From Rhodospirillaceae bacterium (GTDB taxonomy: Bacteria; Pseudomonadota; Alphaproteobacteria; UBA8366; GCA-2717185), in NCBI GenBank assembly GCA_002717185.1, contig PBDC01000103.1:1-28533 (forward strand): DNA of 28,533 nucleotides, written 5' to 3'. Under the pieces are notes generated by a model. That model did no database searches and was not told the origin of the DNA. It was given only the letters and a program-made list of their open reading frames with translations. Below, piece by piece: positions 1-8,620 of this stretch. A program made the translations under genes and the position numbers. The first letter of the stretch is position 1. Each line of letters begins with the position of its first letter.

Positions 1-204
1 GGTGTTTATTGGCGTGATATGGAAGTTATCCATCTGCGGTCGGGCAAGCCGACTTTGGAACTGCGTGGCGGGGCGTTGGCGCGCGTGCAAAAACTAACGC
101 CGGACGGTATGCGCGCGCAGGTCGAATTGTCGCTCACTGACGAATCTGGCTTAGCCAATGCAGTTGTCATCATATATGCCATTCCTAACTCTTTGGAAGC
201 ATAG
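1..204 (+). CDS. C-terminal fragment of an unrecognised protein
   Basis: An open frame runs from the window edge to a TAG stop at 202-204, giving 67 codons with no stop. The first visible ATG (position 19) is probably internal because the frame is open before it. The visible tail has alternating hydrophobic and charged residues (RVQKLTPDGMRAQVELSL, then AVVIIYAIP), which looks like paired beta strands and vaguely recalls the end of a hotdog-fold or MaoC-like domain. I do not recognise the family. In many alphaproteobacteria the genes before lepB are pdxJ and acpS, and this tail does not look like either. It is followed by a promoter and lepB. Confidence 0.45.
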   Translation, partial: GVYWRDMEVIHLRSGKPTLELRGGALARVQKLTPDGMRAQVELSLTDESGLANAVVIIYAIPNSLEA

Positions 205-231
205 CGCAGTCCCTTTACGCCGTGTACGCTC

Positions 232-261
232 TTGACAGGATTGAGTGGCGCCGACCATAAA
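232..261 (+). promoter_or_regulatory. Sigma70-like promoter for lepB-rnc-era
   Basis: A perfect -35 hexamer TTGACA lies at 232-237. A -10-like CATAAA follows at 256-261 with an 18-base spacer. It sits in the short gap between the upstream stop and the lepB start, so it would drive the lepB-rnc-era operon. The -10 is imperfect. Confidence 0.5.
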
Positions 262-290
262 ACCGCGCGAGAAACCCGGGAAGGCCGGAT

Positions 291-1070
291 ATGGCGTCAA
301 AAAATTCTAGGGCTGACAACGGCGCCAACGTTGAGGCCGAAACGAAATTGGGTGCTATTCGCGAAACCGTGCGAACTGTCGCTTACGCCGTCTTGTTCGC
401 GGTTGTCGTGCGCACCTTTCTATTCGAGCCCTTCAATATCCCATCCGGCTCAATGATTCCGACACTCTTAGTCGGCGATTATCTATTTGTATCAAAATAT
501 TCTTATGGCTACAGCCGGCATTCATTGCCATTTAGCCCGCCACTCTTTAAAGGGCGCATCTTTGAAAGTCAGCCGGAGCGTGGTGACGTCGCCGTTTTCA
601 AGCTACCGCTGGACAATGCTACGGATTACATAAAGCGAATCGTTGGATTGCCAGGCGACCGTATACAGGTTACTTCTGGTATTTTACACATAAATGGCAA
701 GCCTGTTAAACGGCGTCGAATACACGACTACCCGGGGGACACCTCGGGGCAGAGTATTGCGTTGCAGTATGAGAAAGTCTTGCCCGGCGGGAAGGTTCAC
801 CGGATTATCGAAACGCAAGGCGATCGCGGTCAGTTGGACAACACGCCTGTCTACACAGTGCCGAAGGGGCACTATTTTGCAATGGGCGATAACCGTGATA
901 GTTCACTGGACAGCCGTGTGTTGGACCATGTCGGTTTCGTACCGGCAGATAATCTGGTCGGCAGGGCGGAGTTTTTGTTCTATTCGACCAATGGAAAGGC
1001 CCGGATCTGGGAAATCTGGAAATGGCCAATGACGGTTCGCTATAGCCGGCTCTTAAATGGAATCGACTAG
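291..1070 (+). CDS. lepB: Signal peptidase I
   Basis: Membrane-bound serine protease (259 residues) that removes signal peptides from exported preproteins on the periplasmic face of the inner membrane. One N-terminal membrane segment is visible at about residues 28-46. The catalytic Ser54 sits in SGSM, the general-base Lys115 in YIKRIVGLPGD, and the conserved box E GDNRDSSLDSR spans about 199-209. This is the full family layout (S26A). The ATG at 291 is preceded by a GGAAGG-like ribosome binding site. It is the first gene of lepB-rnc-era, with 21 bases to rnc. Lep-rnc-era clustering is common in proteobacteria and supports the call. Confidence 0.96.
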   Translation: MASKNSRADNGANVEAETKLGAIRETVRTVAYAVLFAVVVRTFLFEPFNIPSGSMIPTLLVGDYLFVSKYSYGYSRHSLPFSPPLFKGRIFESQPERGDVAVFKLPLDNATDYIKRIVGLPGDRIQVTSGILHINGKPVKRRRIHDYPGDTSGQSIALQYEKVLPGGKVHRIIETQGDRGQLDNTPVYTVPKGHYFAMGDNRDSSLDSRVLDHVGFVPADNLVGRAEFLFYSTNGKARIWEIWKWPMTVRYSRLLNGID

Positions 1071-1091
1071 TCTAAAGACAGGCGGTCTGCG

Positions 1092-1763
1092 ATGACAGGC
1101 AGCGTCGACATGTTGTTGCAATACGAATTCCAAGATCGAGAGCTTCTCCACAAGGCCTTGACCCACGGTAGTGCCGTGACCGATCCGTCTGCTACCTATG
1201 AGCGGTTGGAATTCGTTGGTGACCGGGTCCTGTCGCTTGTCGTGGCGGAAATGCTGTTCGAGCGGTTTCCGAATGAAAACGAAGGAAAGTTGGCGCGCCG
1301 TTCAACGGCTCTCATTCGGCGCGAGACGCTAGCTGAAGTCGCCGGTGAGATTGGTCTTGGCCCGCATATCGTCATGAGCAGTGGCGAGGCGGAGGCCGGG
1401 GGCCGTGAAAACCCTTCTTTGTTGGGGGATGTTTGCGAATCCGTCATTGCTGCGCTCTATCTCGATGGAGGTCTAACCGCGGCGGCACGATTTATCCGCC
1501 GACATTGGCAGGCACGGATGGAGCGATCCAGCAAGCCGCCTCTCGATCCGAAAACGGAGTTACAGGAGTGGGCGCAGGGCCGTGGTATGCCACTCCCATC
1601 CTACCGCATAGCCCATCGCGAGGGCCCTGATCACGCCCCGACGTTCACTATTGCTGTGTCAGTTGCCGAAGGGTTGGAAGCGATTGGGATCGGGTCGACT
1701 CGTCGCGCGGCAGAGCAGGCGGCCGCGGGATCACTGCTGAATATGGTGCGAACCGATGGATGA
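1092..1763 (+). CDS. rnc: Ribonuclease III
   Basis: Double-strand-specific endoribonuclease (223 residues) that processes rRNA precursors and structured mRNAs. The RNase III signature is ERLEFVGDRVL, with acidic residues Glu37, Glu40 and Asp44. The second acidic pair is Asp113 and Glu116 in LLGDVCESVIAALYLDGG, so all metal-binding residues are present. A double-stranded RNA-binding domain occupies about 153-221, starting DPKTELQEWAQ. The length is normal for the family. The stop overlaps the era start by 8 bases, which points to translational coupling within the lepB operon. Confidence 0.96.
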   Translation: MTGSVDMLLQYEFQDRELLHKALTHGSAVTDPSATYERLEFVGDRVLSLVVAEMLFERFPNENEGKLARRSTALIRRETLAEVAGEIGLGPHIVMSSGEAEAGGRENPSLLGDVCESVIAALYLDGGLTAAARFIRRHWQARMERSSKPPLDPKTELQEWAQGRGMPLPSYRIAHREGPDHAPTFTIAVSVAEGLEAIGIGSTRRAAEQAAAGSLLNMVRTDG

Positions 1764-2646
1764 TGTAATGCGATTTGGATTTATCGCCGTCCTAGGCGCG
1801 CCGAATGCGGGGAAATCGACCCTTATAAACCGCATCGTTGGCGCGAAGGTATCGATCGTATCACCGAAGGTGCAAACCACTCGCACACGCGTGCTAGGTA
1901 TCGTCATCAGCGGTCGTAGCCAGCTTGTTTTCGTCGATACCCCGGGTATCTTTTCGCCGCGCCAGCGGTTAGATCGAGCGATGGTCGACGCCGCGTGGAA
2001 AGGGGCGGCGGATGCCGATTTGTTGGCGATGATCGTGGATAGCGAGCGGGGTTTTGATGCCAATGCAGGGCGCATTATCAAACAGATCAAAGCTGATGCT
2101 GTTCTCGTATTAAACAAGGTAGATCAGGTGCCACGCGAGAAACTGCTGGCTTTGTCGCAGGAGATCAATGAGGCCGGTGACTTCCGTGAAACCTTCATGA
2201 TTTCTGCATTGAATGGTGATGGGGTCGCGGATCTAACTGATTATTTAAGGGCCAGTTTGCCCGAGGGCGTGTGGATGTTTCCGGAGGATCAACTTTCGGA
2301 CATGCCGATGCGCTTAATGGCCGCGGAGATCGTTCGGGAGAAGCTTTTTTTACAATTGCATCAAGAACTGCCGTACGCGCTAACCGCTGAAACCGAGGAC
2401 TGGAAGACCTTGAAGGACGGTAGTGCCCGCATCGCGGTTGTCATAATTATCGAGCGGGACAGTCACAAGGGTATGGTGCTTGGTAAGGGTGGGCAGCGTA
2501 TCAAGGCAGTCGGCTCGGCCGCGCGCGAAGAACTTGAAGCGATGTTTGACTGCAAGGTGCACCTGTTCCTTCACGTCAAGGTGCGGCGCGACTGGAAAGA
2601 CAAGACCGAGCACTACCATGCGCTCGGCCTCGATTTCCCGAATTGA
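1756..2646 (+). CDS. era: GTPase Era, 30S ribosome assembly factor
   Basis: Era binds near the 3' end of 16S rRNA and is needed for 30S maturation. The GTPase motifs are in order: G1 GAPNAGKST (14-22), G2 TTRTR (41-45), G3 DTPG (61-64), G4 NKVD (120-123), G5 SAL (150-152). The C-terminal KH RNA-binding domain carries GKGGQRIK at about 243-250. Length is 296 residues, normal. The start at 1756 overlaps rnc by 8 bases. A second ATG at 1768 (MRFGFIAVLG) is also possible and would leave only the P-loop lead-in. Era is usually followed by recO in alphaproteobacteria, but here an opposite-strand block intervenes. Confidence 0.96.
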   Translation: MDDVMRFGFIAVLGAPNAGKSTLINRIVGAKVSIVSPKVQTTRTRVLGIVISGRSQLVFVDTPGIFSPRQRLDRAMVDAAWKGAADADLLAMIVDSERGFDANAGRIIKQIKADAVLVLNKVDQVPREKLLALSQEINEAGDFRETFMISALNGDGVADLTDYLRASLPEGVWMFPEDQLSDMPMRLMAAEIVREKLFLQLHQELPYALTAETEDWKTLKDGSARIAVVIIIERDSHKGMVLGKGGQRIKAVGSAAREELEAMFDCKVHLFLHVKVRRDWKDKTEHYHALGLDFPN

Positions 2647-2652
2647 TCTGCA

Positions 2653-3468
2653 CTATATAATCGATAGGTGGCTGTTCTTCAGGTCGGTGATCAGCATGCA
2701 ACCGGGCAAATGGGTAATACAGAAAGGCGGTTTGGCCTGCTCAATCGCAACTTGAGGAGTGACCCCGCAAGCCCAGAACACTGGAATTTCGTCTTTTTTC
2801 ATCCGTGGCGGCGCGCCGCCAAATACTGGCTGCTCGATATCGTCGATGCCGAGTATCTCTGGCAGTCCAATATGGACTGGCGCTCCATGTACGTTTGGAA
2901 ACCGGCTAGTTATTTGAACAGCTCTGATCGCGTCCGACGGCTTGAGTGGGCGCATCGAGACGACGGTTTTACCATGGAAGCGGCCCGCCGGTTTGGTCTC
3001 AAGATTACTTACATACATTGCGACGCACTCATTACGCTCAAAATGTCGGAGCGGAATGTCATCTCGCAGCAATGCATCCTCGAAGGAATAGGAACAGCCG
3101 AGCGGGAAGGCGACGAGATCATCGCGCCAATATTCCGTAACGTCGTCCGTAACAGCGATTTCTTTGCCGTGCTCGAAAACTCGGTAGCCAGGAAGGTCGG
3201 TGCGGAGATCTAGGTCCTCACCGAGTGTAGGTATATGGGGTGAGCCTGCTTCGCCGATCGCCAGCATTGGGCACGGCTTCGGGTTCAACTGACAGAAGGT
3301 TTGAAATTCATGCGCGTAATCCTTAGGCATGATCGCCAAGTTCGCCTGTACATAGCCGGGTGCCATACCCGCCGTATGTCCGTTGTGAGCACCGTTGCGG
3401 ATCAGCAATCGGGCTGCGTGTGCTGGGCTGTCGCCGTGCATGGTTTCGGTTGCGGCTAGTTCTGCCAT
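2653..3468 (-). CDS. DUF1445 family putative hydro-lyase
   Basis: Belongs to the DUF1445 (UPF0317) hydro-lyase family, related to bacterial YcsI and to the D-glutamate cyclase domain. The family motifs are GHTAGMAPGYVQANL (about 30-44) and FCQLNPKPCPML (58-69), plus a late PVFWACGVTPQ segment. The true substrate in bacteria is not settled. The frame stays open upstream to 3603, but I place the start at the ATG at 3468. A strong GAGGAGG ribosome site lies just before it, a promoter lies about 30 bases upstream, and homology starts there. That gives 271 residues, usual for the family. It ends 7 bases from era, tail to tail. It is a neighbour of the nitrile hydratase operon on the same strand but has its own promoter. 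Confidence 0.88.
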   Translation of the reverse strand: MAELAATETMHGDSPAHAARLLIRNGAHNGHTAGMAPGYVQANLAIMPKDYAHEFQTFCQLNPKPCPMLAIGEAGSPHIPTLGEDLDLRTDLPGYRVFEHGKEIAVTDDVTEYWRDDLVAFPLGCSYSFEDALLRDDIPLRHFERNECVAMYVSNLETKPAGRFHGKTVVSMRPLKPSDAIRAVQITSRFPNVHGAPVHIGLPEILGIDDIEQPVFGGAPPRMKKDEIPVFWACGVTPQVAIEQAKPPFCITHLPGCMLITDLKNSHLSII

Positions 3469-3499
3469 ATCGTCCTCCTCGTGAAATCTCTTCGCAAGG

Positions 3500-3527
3500 A
3501 TAATGTCACGGCGGCGGGTTGGGTCAA
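3500..3527 (-). promoter_or_regulatory. Sigma70-like promoter for the DUF1445 gene
   Basis: On the minus strand TTGACC (3527-3522) and CATTAT (3505-3500) are separated by 16 bases, each matching five of six consensus positions. The start site would fall some 25-30 bases before the ATG at 3468. This excludes the longer N-terminal reading of the DUF1445 frame. Confidence 0.6.
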
Positions 3528-3864
3528 GCGAGGTAATAATGACATTTCGTCCGAGCTCACAACAAAGATCGAAAGCGATGGGTATCTTTCGTCGAATAAG
3601 CAACGGAGATGGAACCTATTTCCGCAGCGTGTTTATCTTCGACTGCATCAAAATTAACAGATGTGACAATTTCGACGCGTATGCGCGGCGACATAATCCT
3701 GGCCAATAGCGGAAACGCGGTTACTGGATGCCATAAGGAGGCGCGAAAAATATCGTTTGATAGATTTTTTTGTTTTACGGATTAGAGCCACACGAAGCGT
3801 CTCAGGATCTATTCATCCAGATCGTGGGACGGGTAGTCCTGTGCCCGGTCGACTCCAGGTATTT
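3528..3864. other. Intergenic gap between hydro-lyase and nitrile hydratase activator genes
   Basis: About 340 bases without a supported gene. The plus-strand reading frames here are short, lack a ribosome site and resemble nothing I know. No RNA gene or clear terminator was seen. Confidence 0.5.
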
Positions 3865-4224
3865 TCAGTCGTCCAGAGCCAGCTCAATCGGTTCGCCATG
3901 CGGCGTCGCGTGTGCGGCGCGGTTCCAGGCATCCTTACGGCAGCTCAGTTCGTAAGCGCTCAACAGACCTTTCCGTGCGACGATTTTTTCCAACGCCTTC
4001 AGCCAATGCAAATAGTAAGTATCCCCTAAATCGGGGTCACCCGCATGTTGCGCTGCCTTGATTTCCTCGGCGAGGCACGCCGCCCATTCGGGCCAAGTAA
4101 AATGTCCGCCATCGTGCAGGCGCAGTGTCATCGCAAAAGCCTGAGCTTCCCAGGGTTCTTTGAAGATAGGGCCTTCCTCGTCGCGTGGTAGAGAGGGGAG
4201 TAGCTCTCGTGATGGGATACTCAT
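3865..4224 (-). CDS. Nitrile hydratase accessory (activator) protein
   Basis: Small protein (119 residues) of the nitrile hydratase activator family (P14K/NhlE-like), which in cobalt enzymes carries the alpha subunit and delivers the metal by subunit swapping. It is visibly related to the N-terminal half of the beta subunit encoded next door: PIFKEPWEAQAFAMTLRL here against [18 protein letters not shown] there, then YYLHWLKALEKIVARKGLL against [19 protein letters not shown]. The ATG overlaps the beta stop as ATGA, so it is the third gene of an alpha-beta-activator operon. The role is from family knowledge, and the relationship to beta is seen directly. Confidence 0.87.
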   Translation of the reverse strand: MSIPSRELLPSLPRDEEGPIFKEPWEAQAFAMTLRLHDGGHFTWPEWAACLAEEIKAAQHAGDPDLGDTYYLHWLKALEKIVARKGLLSAYELSCRKDAWNRAAHATPHGEPIELALDD

Positions 4225-4877
4225 GCTGGGTCCATATAATCATCCCACAGATCGAGAAAGATCTTGTCCTGCGCTGGCGCATCCGGTCCCCAAAGTTCCT
4301 GCGCCGTAAACATCACGCTGTAGACACGCTGTGGGTTTTTTCCCTGGAACTGGGCGTTCGTGTCCGGGAAGATAAACACACCATGGTCGCGGTCGATCAC
4401 GCCCCGTTTGCTGCGCACATAGCGCGGGATCCGCGTGTGGGTTTTAGGGTGGATATTGCGCACCGTAATGATATCACCCGTTTCGAATTTTGGCGCAATA
4501 TCCGCGTCAACGCGAAAAGACCGGCTTTTCCGCTGTTTCTCGAAGATCTCCTCCGCATCTGGTGGCGTCCACCTGTTACCGCCAGACGCTTTTCCGCTGT
4601 CCAACTCGTCTTGCGTAATCAGGTCATGTTCGACCATTAGGTTTTCGTTCCGATAAAGCCAGCGTTCGTAGTAGCTCGATTGCAGGTAGAGCGCTGGGTC
4701 TAGGACCTCTATCCCATACCGGCCCGCATCGATGTTCCATTTACCCCAAACACCGATGGCTGTGTTGATAGCGTAGACGCGGCCCTCCCAAGTCGCATGA
4801 AAGATGGGTTCGTTTGATTCGATGGGGATCGGGCCGAAGCCGTCCATCCCGCCCATGTCGTGAATGCCGTCCATCAT
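4221..4877 (-). CDS. nthB: Nitrile hydratase subunit beta
   Basis: Beta subunit (218 residues) of nitrile hydratase, which converts nitriles to amides. The N-terminus [17 protein letters not shown] is the family hallmark. The alpha-helical segment with [12 protein letters not shown] (about 68-79) contains conserved residues of the alpha-beta interface, and the C-terminal half is the beta-barrel part ([19 protein letters not shown], then [10 protein letters not shown]). It starts inside the alpha stop codon (ATGA overlap) and ends inside the activator start in the same way, so the three proteins should be made in coupled amounts. It appears intact. Confidence 0.94.
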   Translation of the reverse strand: MMDGIHDMGGMDGFGPIPIESNEPIFHATWEGRVYAINTAIGVWGKWNIDAGRYGIEVLDPALYLQSSYYERWLYRNENLMVEHDLITQDELDSGKASGGNRWTPPDAEEIFEKQRKSRSFRVDADIAPKFETGDIITVRNIHPKTHTRIPRYVRSKRGVIDRDHGVFIFPDTNAQFQGKNPQRVYSVMFTAQELWGPDAPAQDKIFLDLWDDYMDPA

Positions 4878-5485
4878 GCGCCTCCCGATGGCGAGGCAAC
4901 CTTTTCGGTGCCGATCATGGAGTTTCGTGTGACTATATCGGTGAGTTCTTCCTCTGACATATTATCAGTGCCGGCCGGTCGTTCTGGCAGTACCAGATAG
5001 CGCAACTCCGCTGTGCTATCCCAGACACGGACTTCAATATCGTCATCCAACTTTAGCCCGAATTCCTGCAGCACAGCGCGGGGCTCTTTCACCAGTCGGG
5101 CGCGGTAGGGGAATGATTTGAACCATGCTGGTGGCAGACCCAGCACGGGCCATGGATAGCAAGAACAAAGTGTGCAGACCGTGACGTTGTGCACCTTTTC
5201 AGTATTCTCAAGTACAACCATATCTGCACCTTGACTGCCTAGGTAACCAAGAGAGCCGATCGCCGCGGTGCCATCTTCCAGTAGATATTTCTTGAACTCT
5301 GGATCCATCCAGGCTCGTGCAACTACTTTGGCGCCGTTGCGCGGGCCGACCTTATTCTCGTAGCGATCGACGATCGCATTGAGGGCATCCGGGTCGACGA
5401 GGCCCTTCTCCGTGAGTAACGATTCAAGGGCGCGTACGCGGAGTTCAGTATCCGATAGGTGTGAATGATCGTGACCTTCGCTCAT
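4874..5485 (-). CDS. nthA: Nitrile hydratase subunit alpha, cobalt type
   Basis: Catalytic subunit (203 residues) of nitrile hydratase. The metal site VCTLCSC is at residues 103-109, with Cys104, Cys107 and Cys109 as ligands. The Thr at 105 is the cobalt-type signature, since iron enzymes have Ser there. In this family two of the cysteines are oxidised after translation. First gene of the alpha-beta-activator operon, ATG at 5485. No amidase, aldoxime dehydratase or cobalt transporter is encoded next to it, so the amide product must be used by enzymes encoded elsewhere. The upstream gap has a good -10 but a poor -35 (see the regulatory entries). Confidence 0.95.
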   Translation of the reverse strand: MSEGHDHSHLSDTELRVRALESLLTEKGLVDPDALNAIVDRYENKVGPRNGAKVVARAWMDPEFKKYLLEDGTAAIGSLGYLGSQGADMVVLENTEKVHNVTVCTLCSCYPWPVLGLPPAWFKSFPYRARLVKEPRAVLQEFGLKLDDDIEVRVWDSTAELRYLVLPERPAGTDNMSEEELTDIVTRNSMIGTEKVASPSGGA

Positions 5486-5515
5486 GACTGCATTCCGTTT
5501 GTTTGTATCTGTGTA

Positions 5516-5544
5516 TTTATACTACGCAATCACCGACACTAGTG
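5516..5544 (-). promoter_or_regulatory. Candidate nthA promoter with palindrome at the -35 position
   Basis: On the minus strand a TATAAA -10 lies at 5521-5516. No recognisable -35 exists at 16-18 bases, but the perfect 8-base palindrome CACTAGTG (5537-5544) sits there. This arrangement would suit an activator-dependent promoter. The -10 is seen; the regulation is inferred. Confidence 0.35.
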
Positions 5545-5546
5545 AC

Positions 5547-5572
5547 ACGCCTTTGTTAAACGTGAGGCGTTT
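5547..5572. repeat. Inverted repeat between nthA and recO
   Basis: ACGCCT (5547-5552) pairs with AGGCGT (5565-5570) across 12 bases. The overlapping AAACG/CGTTT pair (5558-5562 and 5568-5572) makes a second, tighter dyad. It lies about 20 bases before the recO start and upstream of the nthA promoter, so it could be an operator for either gene. Confidence 0.3.
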
Positions 5573-5591
5573 GATGGGGTAAGATCTCGAC

Positions 5592-6338
5592 ATGGAATGG
5601 ACGGATCACGGCATAGTTCTGTCTGCCCGGCGACATGGCGAGTCATCCGTCGTCTTGTCGGTGCTGAGTGAGGCGCATGGGCAGCATGCTGGTCTCGTGC
5701 GTGGAGGACAGTCGCGGCGGCGGCGCGGCGTGATGGAGCCGGGTAATCTCGTCGCTTTGACATGGCGCGCGCGTCTAGAGGAACATCTCGGCAGCTACAC
5801 GGTTGAACTGGAGACCAGCTATTCTGCCCGGTTGCTCGATCGGGCGGATCGATTGGCTGCCTTGACGTCGCTCTGCGCGATACTGGACAATTGCCTCGCC
5901 GAGCGAGAGGCGCTCCCTCAGCTTTTCTCCGATACCTTGCATTTGGTACACGATCTCGAACGTGATGAATTCGCTGCTCGATATGTGGAATGGGAACTCG
6001 GTCTGCTGGGTGAACTCGGTTTTGGCTTAGATCTGACATCCTGCGCAGCCACCGGCGTGACCGATGATTTGATATACGTTTCTCCGCGCAGCGGGCAGGC
6101 GGTTGCACGTGATGCTGGTGCACCTTATCGCGACAAGTTGCTAAAGTTGCCAGAGTTCCTGATTGGAGGAACGGAGGCGAGTAGTGCTAATATTTTAGAT
6201 GGGTTGCGACTGACCGGTTACTTCCTTGATCGTTATGTATTCCAACCACAGGACCGGCGGTTGCCCGACGCTCGAGAACGGTTCATCAATTTGATGCGCC
6301 ACATGTTTGAAAAGAATCTTCCCGATGTCGGGTGCTGA
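5592..6338 (+). CDS. recO: DNA repair protein RecO
   Basis: RecO (248 residues) helps load RecA onto SSB-coated gaps with RecR, in recombinational repair. The N-terminal OB-fold begins MEWTDHGIVLSARRHGESS and continues through GLVRGGQSRRRRGVMEPGN, the family pattern. The helical domain includes YVEWELGLLGELGFGLDL. The C-terminus LRLTGYFLDRYVF is also typical. Alphaproteobacterial RecO proteins lack the CxxC zinc pairs of some other groups, and only a single Cys is visible in that region (LTSCAATG). The start is the ATG at 5592 with only a weak GGGG-type site. parC follows after 59 bases. Confidence 0.93.
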   Translation: MEWTDHGIVLSARRHGESSVVLSVLSEAHGQHAGLVRGGQSRRRRGVMEPGNLVALTWRARLEEHLGSYTVELETSYSARLLDRADRLAALTSLCAILDNCLAEREALPQLFSDTLHLVHDLERDEFAARYVEWELGLLGELGFGLDLTSCAATGVTDDLIYVSPRSGQAVARDAGAPYRDKLLKLPEFLIGGTEASSANILDGLRLTGYFLDRYVFQPQDRRLPDARERFINLMRHMFEKNLPDVGC

Positions 6339-6397
6339 CACTATATTTAGCGGGTATTAGACTTCTGGAACCCCTGATATTGTAAAAGTGTATCGTA

Positions 6398-8620
6398 ATG
6401 TCCCAGCATCTCGAAGCCGGTGATATCCGGCCCACACCCTTTGCCGACGCGCTCGGCGAGCGCTACCTGTCCTATGCGCTGTCGACCATCATGTCGCGTT
6501 CACTTCCGGATGTGCGCGATGGGCTGAAGCCCGTCCACCGGCGCATGCTTTATGCGATGCGTGAACTGCGCCTGGATCCGTCTACTGGCTTCAAGAAATG
6601 TGCGCGGATCGTCGGTGACGTCATGGGTAAGTATCACCCACATGGTGATGCGGCGATCTACGACGCGATGGTGCGATTGGCTCAGGGCTTCGCAGTACGC
6701 TACCCGTTGGTCGATGGGCAGGGCAACTTTGGCAATATCGATGGCGATAACCCTGCCGCCATGCGCTACACGGAAGCACGTCTAACCGAGATCGCGAAAG
6801 TGCTGCTCGAAGGTATTGACGAGGAGGCTGTCGACTTTCGCGAGACCTATGACGGCGAAGGCGACGAACCTGTCGTCTTGCCGGCAAACTTCCCAAATCT
6901 GCTGGCTAATGGCGCAGCAGGAATTGCGGTCGGTATGGCGACGAATATCCCACCGCACAATGTAGGTGAAATCTGCACTGCGTTGCTGCACCTGATCAAA
7001 CGACCAAATTCTACCATCGGCAAACTGGTAGATTTGATCCCTGGTCCTGACTTCCCAACAGGCGGCATTCTTGTGGAAGCGAAAGACAGTATCCTGGAAT
7101 CCTACAAAACGGGTCGCGGTGGTTTCAGGCTCCGGGCGCAGTGGGGCACCGAAAGGGTGAAGGGCGGCGGCTACCAGGTTGTCATCACTGAAATTCCCTA
7201 CCAGGTGCAAAAATCCAAGCTGATCGAAAAGATCGCCGAGCTGATGCATGCGCGTAAACTGACAATGCTAAACGATATCCAGGACGAGTCGACGACGGAG
7301 GTACGGTTGGTTCTGGAGCCCAGGAGCCGTAATGTCGACCCCTCGGTGCTCATGGAATCGCTGTTCCGCCAGACTGATCTTGAGACCCGCGTTTCGATAA
7401 ATATGAACGTACTCGATGCGGATCAGGTGCCGCGCGTGATGAACCTGAAGGAGGTGCTGCAGGCTTTCCTCGAACATCGGCATGAGGTTCTGATCCGCCG
7501 CACAAATTTTCGGCTTGGTAAGATCGAACATCGGCTAGATGTTCTCGATGGTTATCTTATTGCCTACCTGAATTTGGATGAGGTCATCCGCATCGTTCGT
7601 GAGGAGGACGATGCCAAGGCCACCCTGATGAAGCGGTTTAAGCTGAATGAGTTACAGGCCGATTCAGTTCTAAATATGCGGTTGCGCAGTCTGCGTAAAC
7701 TGGAAGAAATGGAGATACGCTCCGAGCATAAGAAGCTGACCAAGGAGAAGGCGGCCCTCAAGGAACTGCTTGGCAACGAAAAGCTACGCTGGGCGGCGAT
7801 CGGTGATGAAATATTAAAAATGCGCAAAATGTTCGGTGAAAAAACCGAACTTGGAAAGCGACGGACGGAGATTGGTGAGCCGCCGTCCAGCGTTGTCATT
7901 CCTCTGGAAGCAATTATCGATCGGGAACCGGTAACGGTAGTCTGTTCAAAGAAAGGTTGGATTCGTGCCGCTCGTGGTCACCTGCAAGACTTTGGCGAAG
8001 TGCGTTACAAGGAAGGTGATGGCGAAAGGTTTGTTTTCCATGCGGAGACGACTGATAAGCTACTGGTTTTCGGTACGAACGGTCGCTTTTATGTGGTTGG
8101 GGTCGACAAGCTGCCCGGCGGCAGAGGCTTCGGCGAACCGCTTCGACTAATGTTCGACATGCAGAGTGATCATGACATCGTGGCGTTGCAGATCTTTAAA
8201 CCGGACCGCAAGCTGTTGATCGCATCCAGCGACGGGCGCGGATTTGTCGTTACGGAGAAAGAGGTATTTGCGCAAACTCGGGCGGGCAAACAGGTGCTGA
8301 ACGTGTCCGGCAGCAATGAGGCTAAGGTCTGTGTGTCGGTCCACGGTGATTCTGTTGCTGTAATTGGGGATAACCGGAAACTGTTGATATTTGCCTTGAG
8401 TGAATTGCCGGAGATGACCCGCGGCCGTGGCGTTATCCTGCAACGCTGCAAGGATGGCGGCCTTTCCGATGCTGTCGTTTTCAACCAGGCTGATGGGTTG
8501 CAATGGAAGTCGGGTGAACGTACTCGAAAGGAAACACAACTGCGTGAATGGGTTGGCAAACGGGGGCAGGCCGGTAGGCTTCCACCAAAAGGCTTCCCTC
8601 GCAACAACCGGTTCTCTTAA
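6398..8620 (+). CDS. parC: DNA topoisomerase IV subunit A
   Basis: Breaking-rejoining subunit (740 residues) of topoisomerase IV, which unlinks daughter chromosomes. The N-terminus carries [20 protein letters not shown]. The catalytic Tyr124 lies in [10 protein letters not shown]. The helix-turn region reads [12 protein letters not shown], with Ala85 at the position equivalent to E. coli Ser80 and Asp89 at Glu84. The coiled-coil and connector follow ([20 protein letters not shown]), then a beta-propeller tail without a canonical GyrA-box. That absence and the recO linkage distinguish it from gyrA at 24357-27068. Its stop overlaps the bpt stop by 4 bases, tail to tail. Confidence 0.94.
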   Translation: MSQHLEAGDIRPTPFADALGERYLSYALSTIMSRSLPDVRDGLKPVHRRMLYAMRELRLDPSTGFKKCARIVGDVMGKYHPHGDAAIYDAMVRLAQGFAVRYPLVDGQGNFGNIDGDNPAAMRYTEARLTEIAKVLLEGIDEEAVDFRETYDGEGDEPVVLPANFPNLLANGAAGIAVGMATNIPPHNVGEICTALLHLIKRPNSTIGKLVDLIPGPDFPTGGILVEAKDSILESYKTGRGGFRLRAQWGTERVKGGGYQVVITEIPYQVQKSKLIEKIAELMHARKLTMLNDIQDESTTEVRLVLEPRSRNVDPSVLMESLFRQTDLETRVSINMNVLDADQVPRVMNLKEVLQAFLEHRHEVLIRRTNFRLGKIEHRLDVLDGYLIAYLNLDEVIRIVREEDDAKATLMKRFKLNELQADSVLNMRLRSLRKLEEMEIRSEHKKLTKEKAALKELLGNEKLRWAAIGDEILKMRKMFGEKTELGKRRTEIGEPPSSVVIPLEAIIDREPVTVVCSKKGWIRAARGHLQDFGEVRYKEGDGERFVFHAETTDKLLVFGTNGRFYVVGVDKLPGGRGFGEPLRLMFDMQSDHDIVALQIFKPDRKLLIASSDGRGFVVTEKEVFAQTRAGKQVLNVSGSNEAKVCVSVHGDSVAVIGDNRKLLIFALSELPEMTRGRGVILQRCKDGGLSDAVVFNQADGLQWKSGERTRKETQLREWVGKRGQAGRLPPKGFPRNNRFS

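Noticed and set aside
3469..3603. 45-residue N-terminal extension of the DUF1445 protein
   Set aside because: A strong promoter lies inside it and a GAGGAGG site stands before the ATG at 3468, where family homology begins.
4185..4640. Plus-strand 151-codon frame
   Set aside because: Antisense shadow of the nitrile hydratase beta gene.
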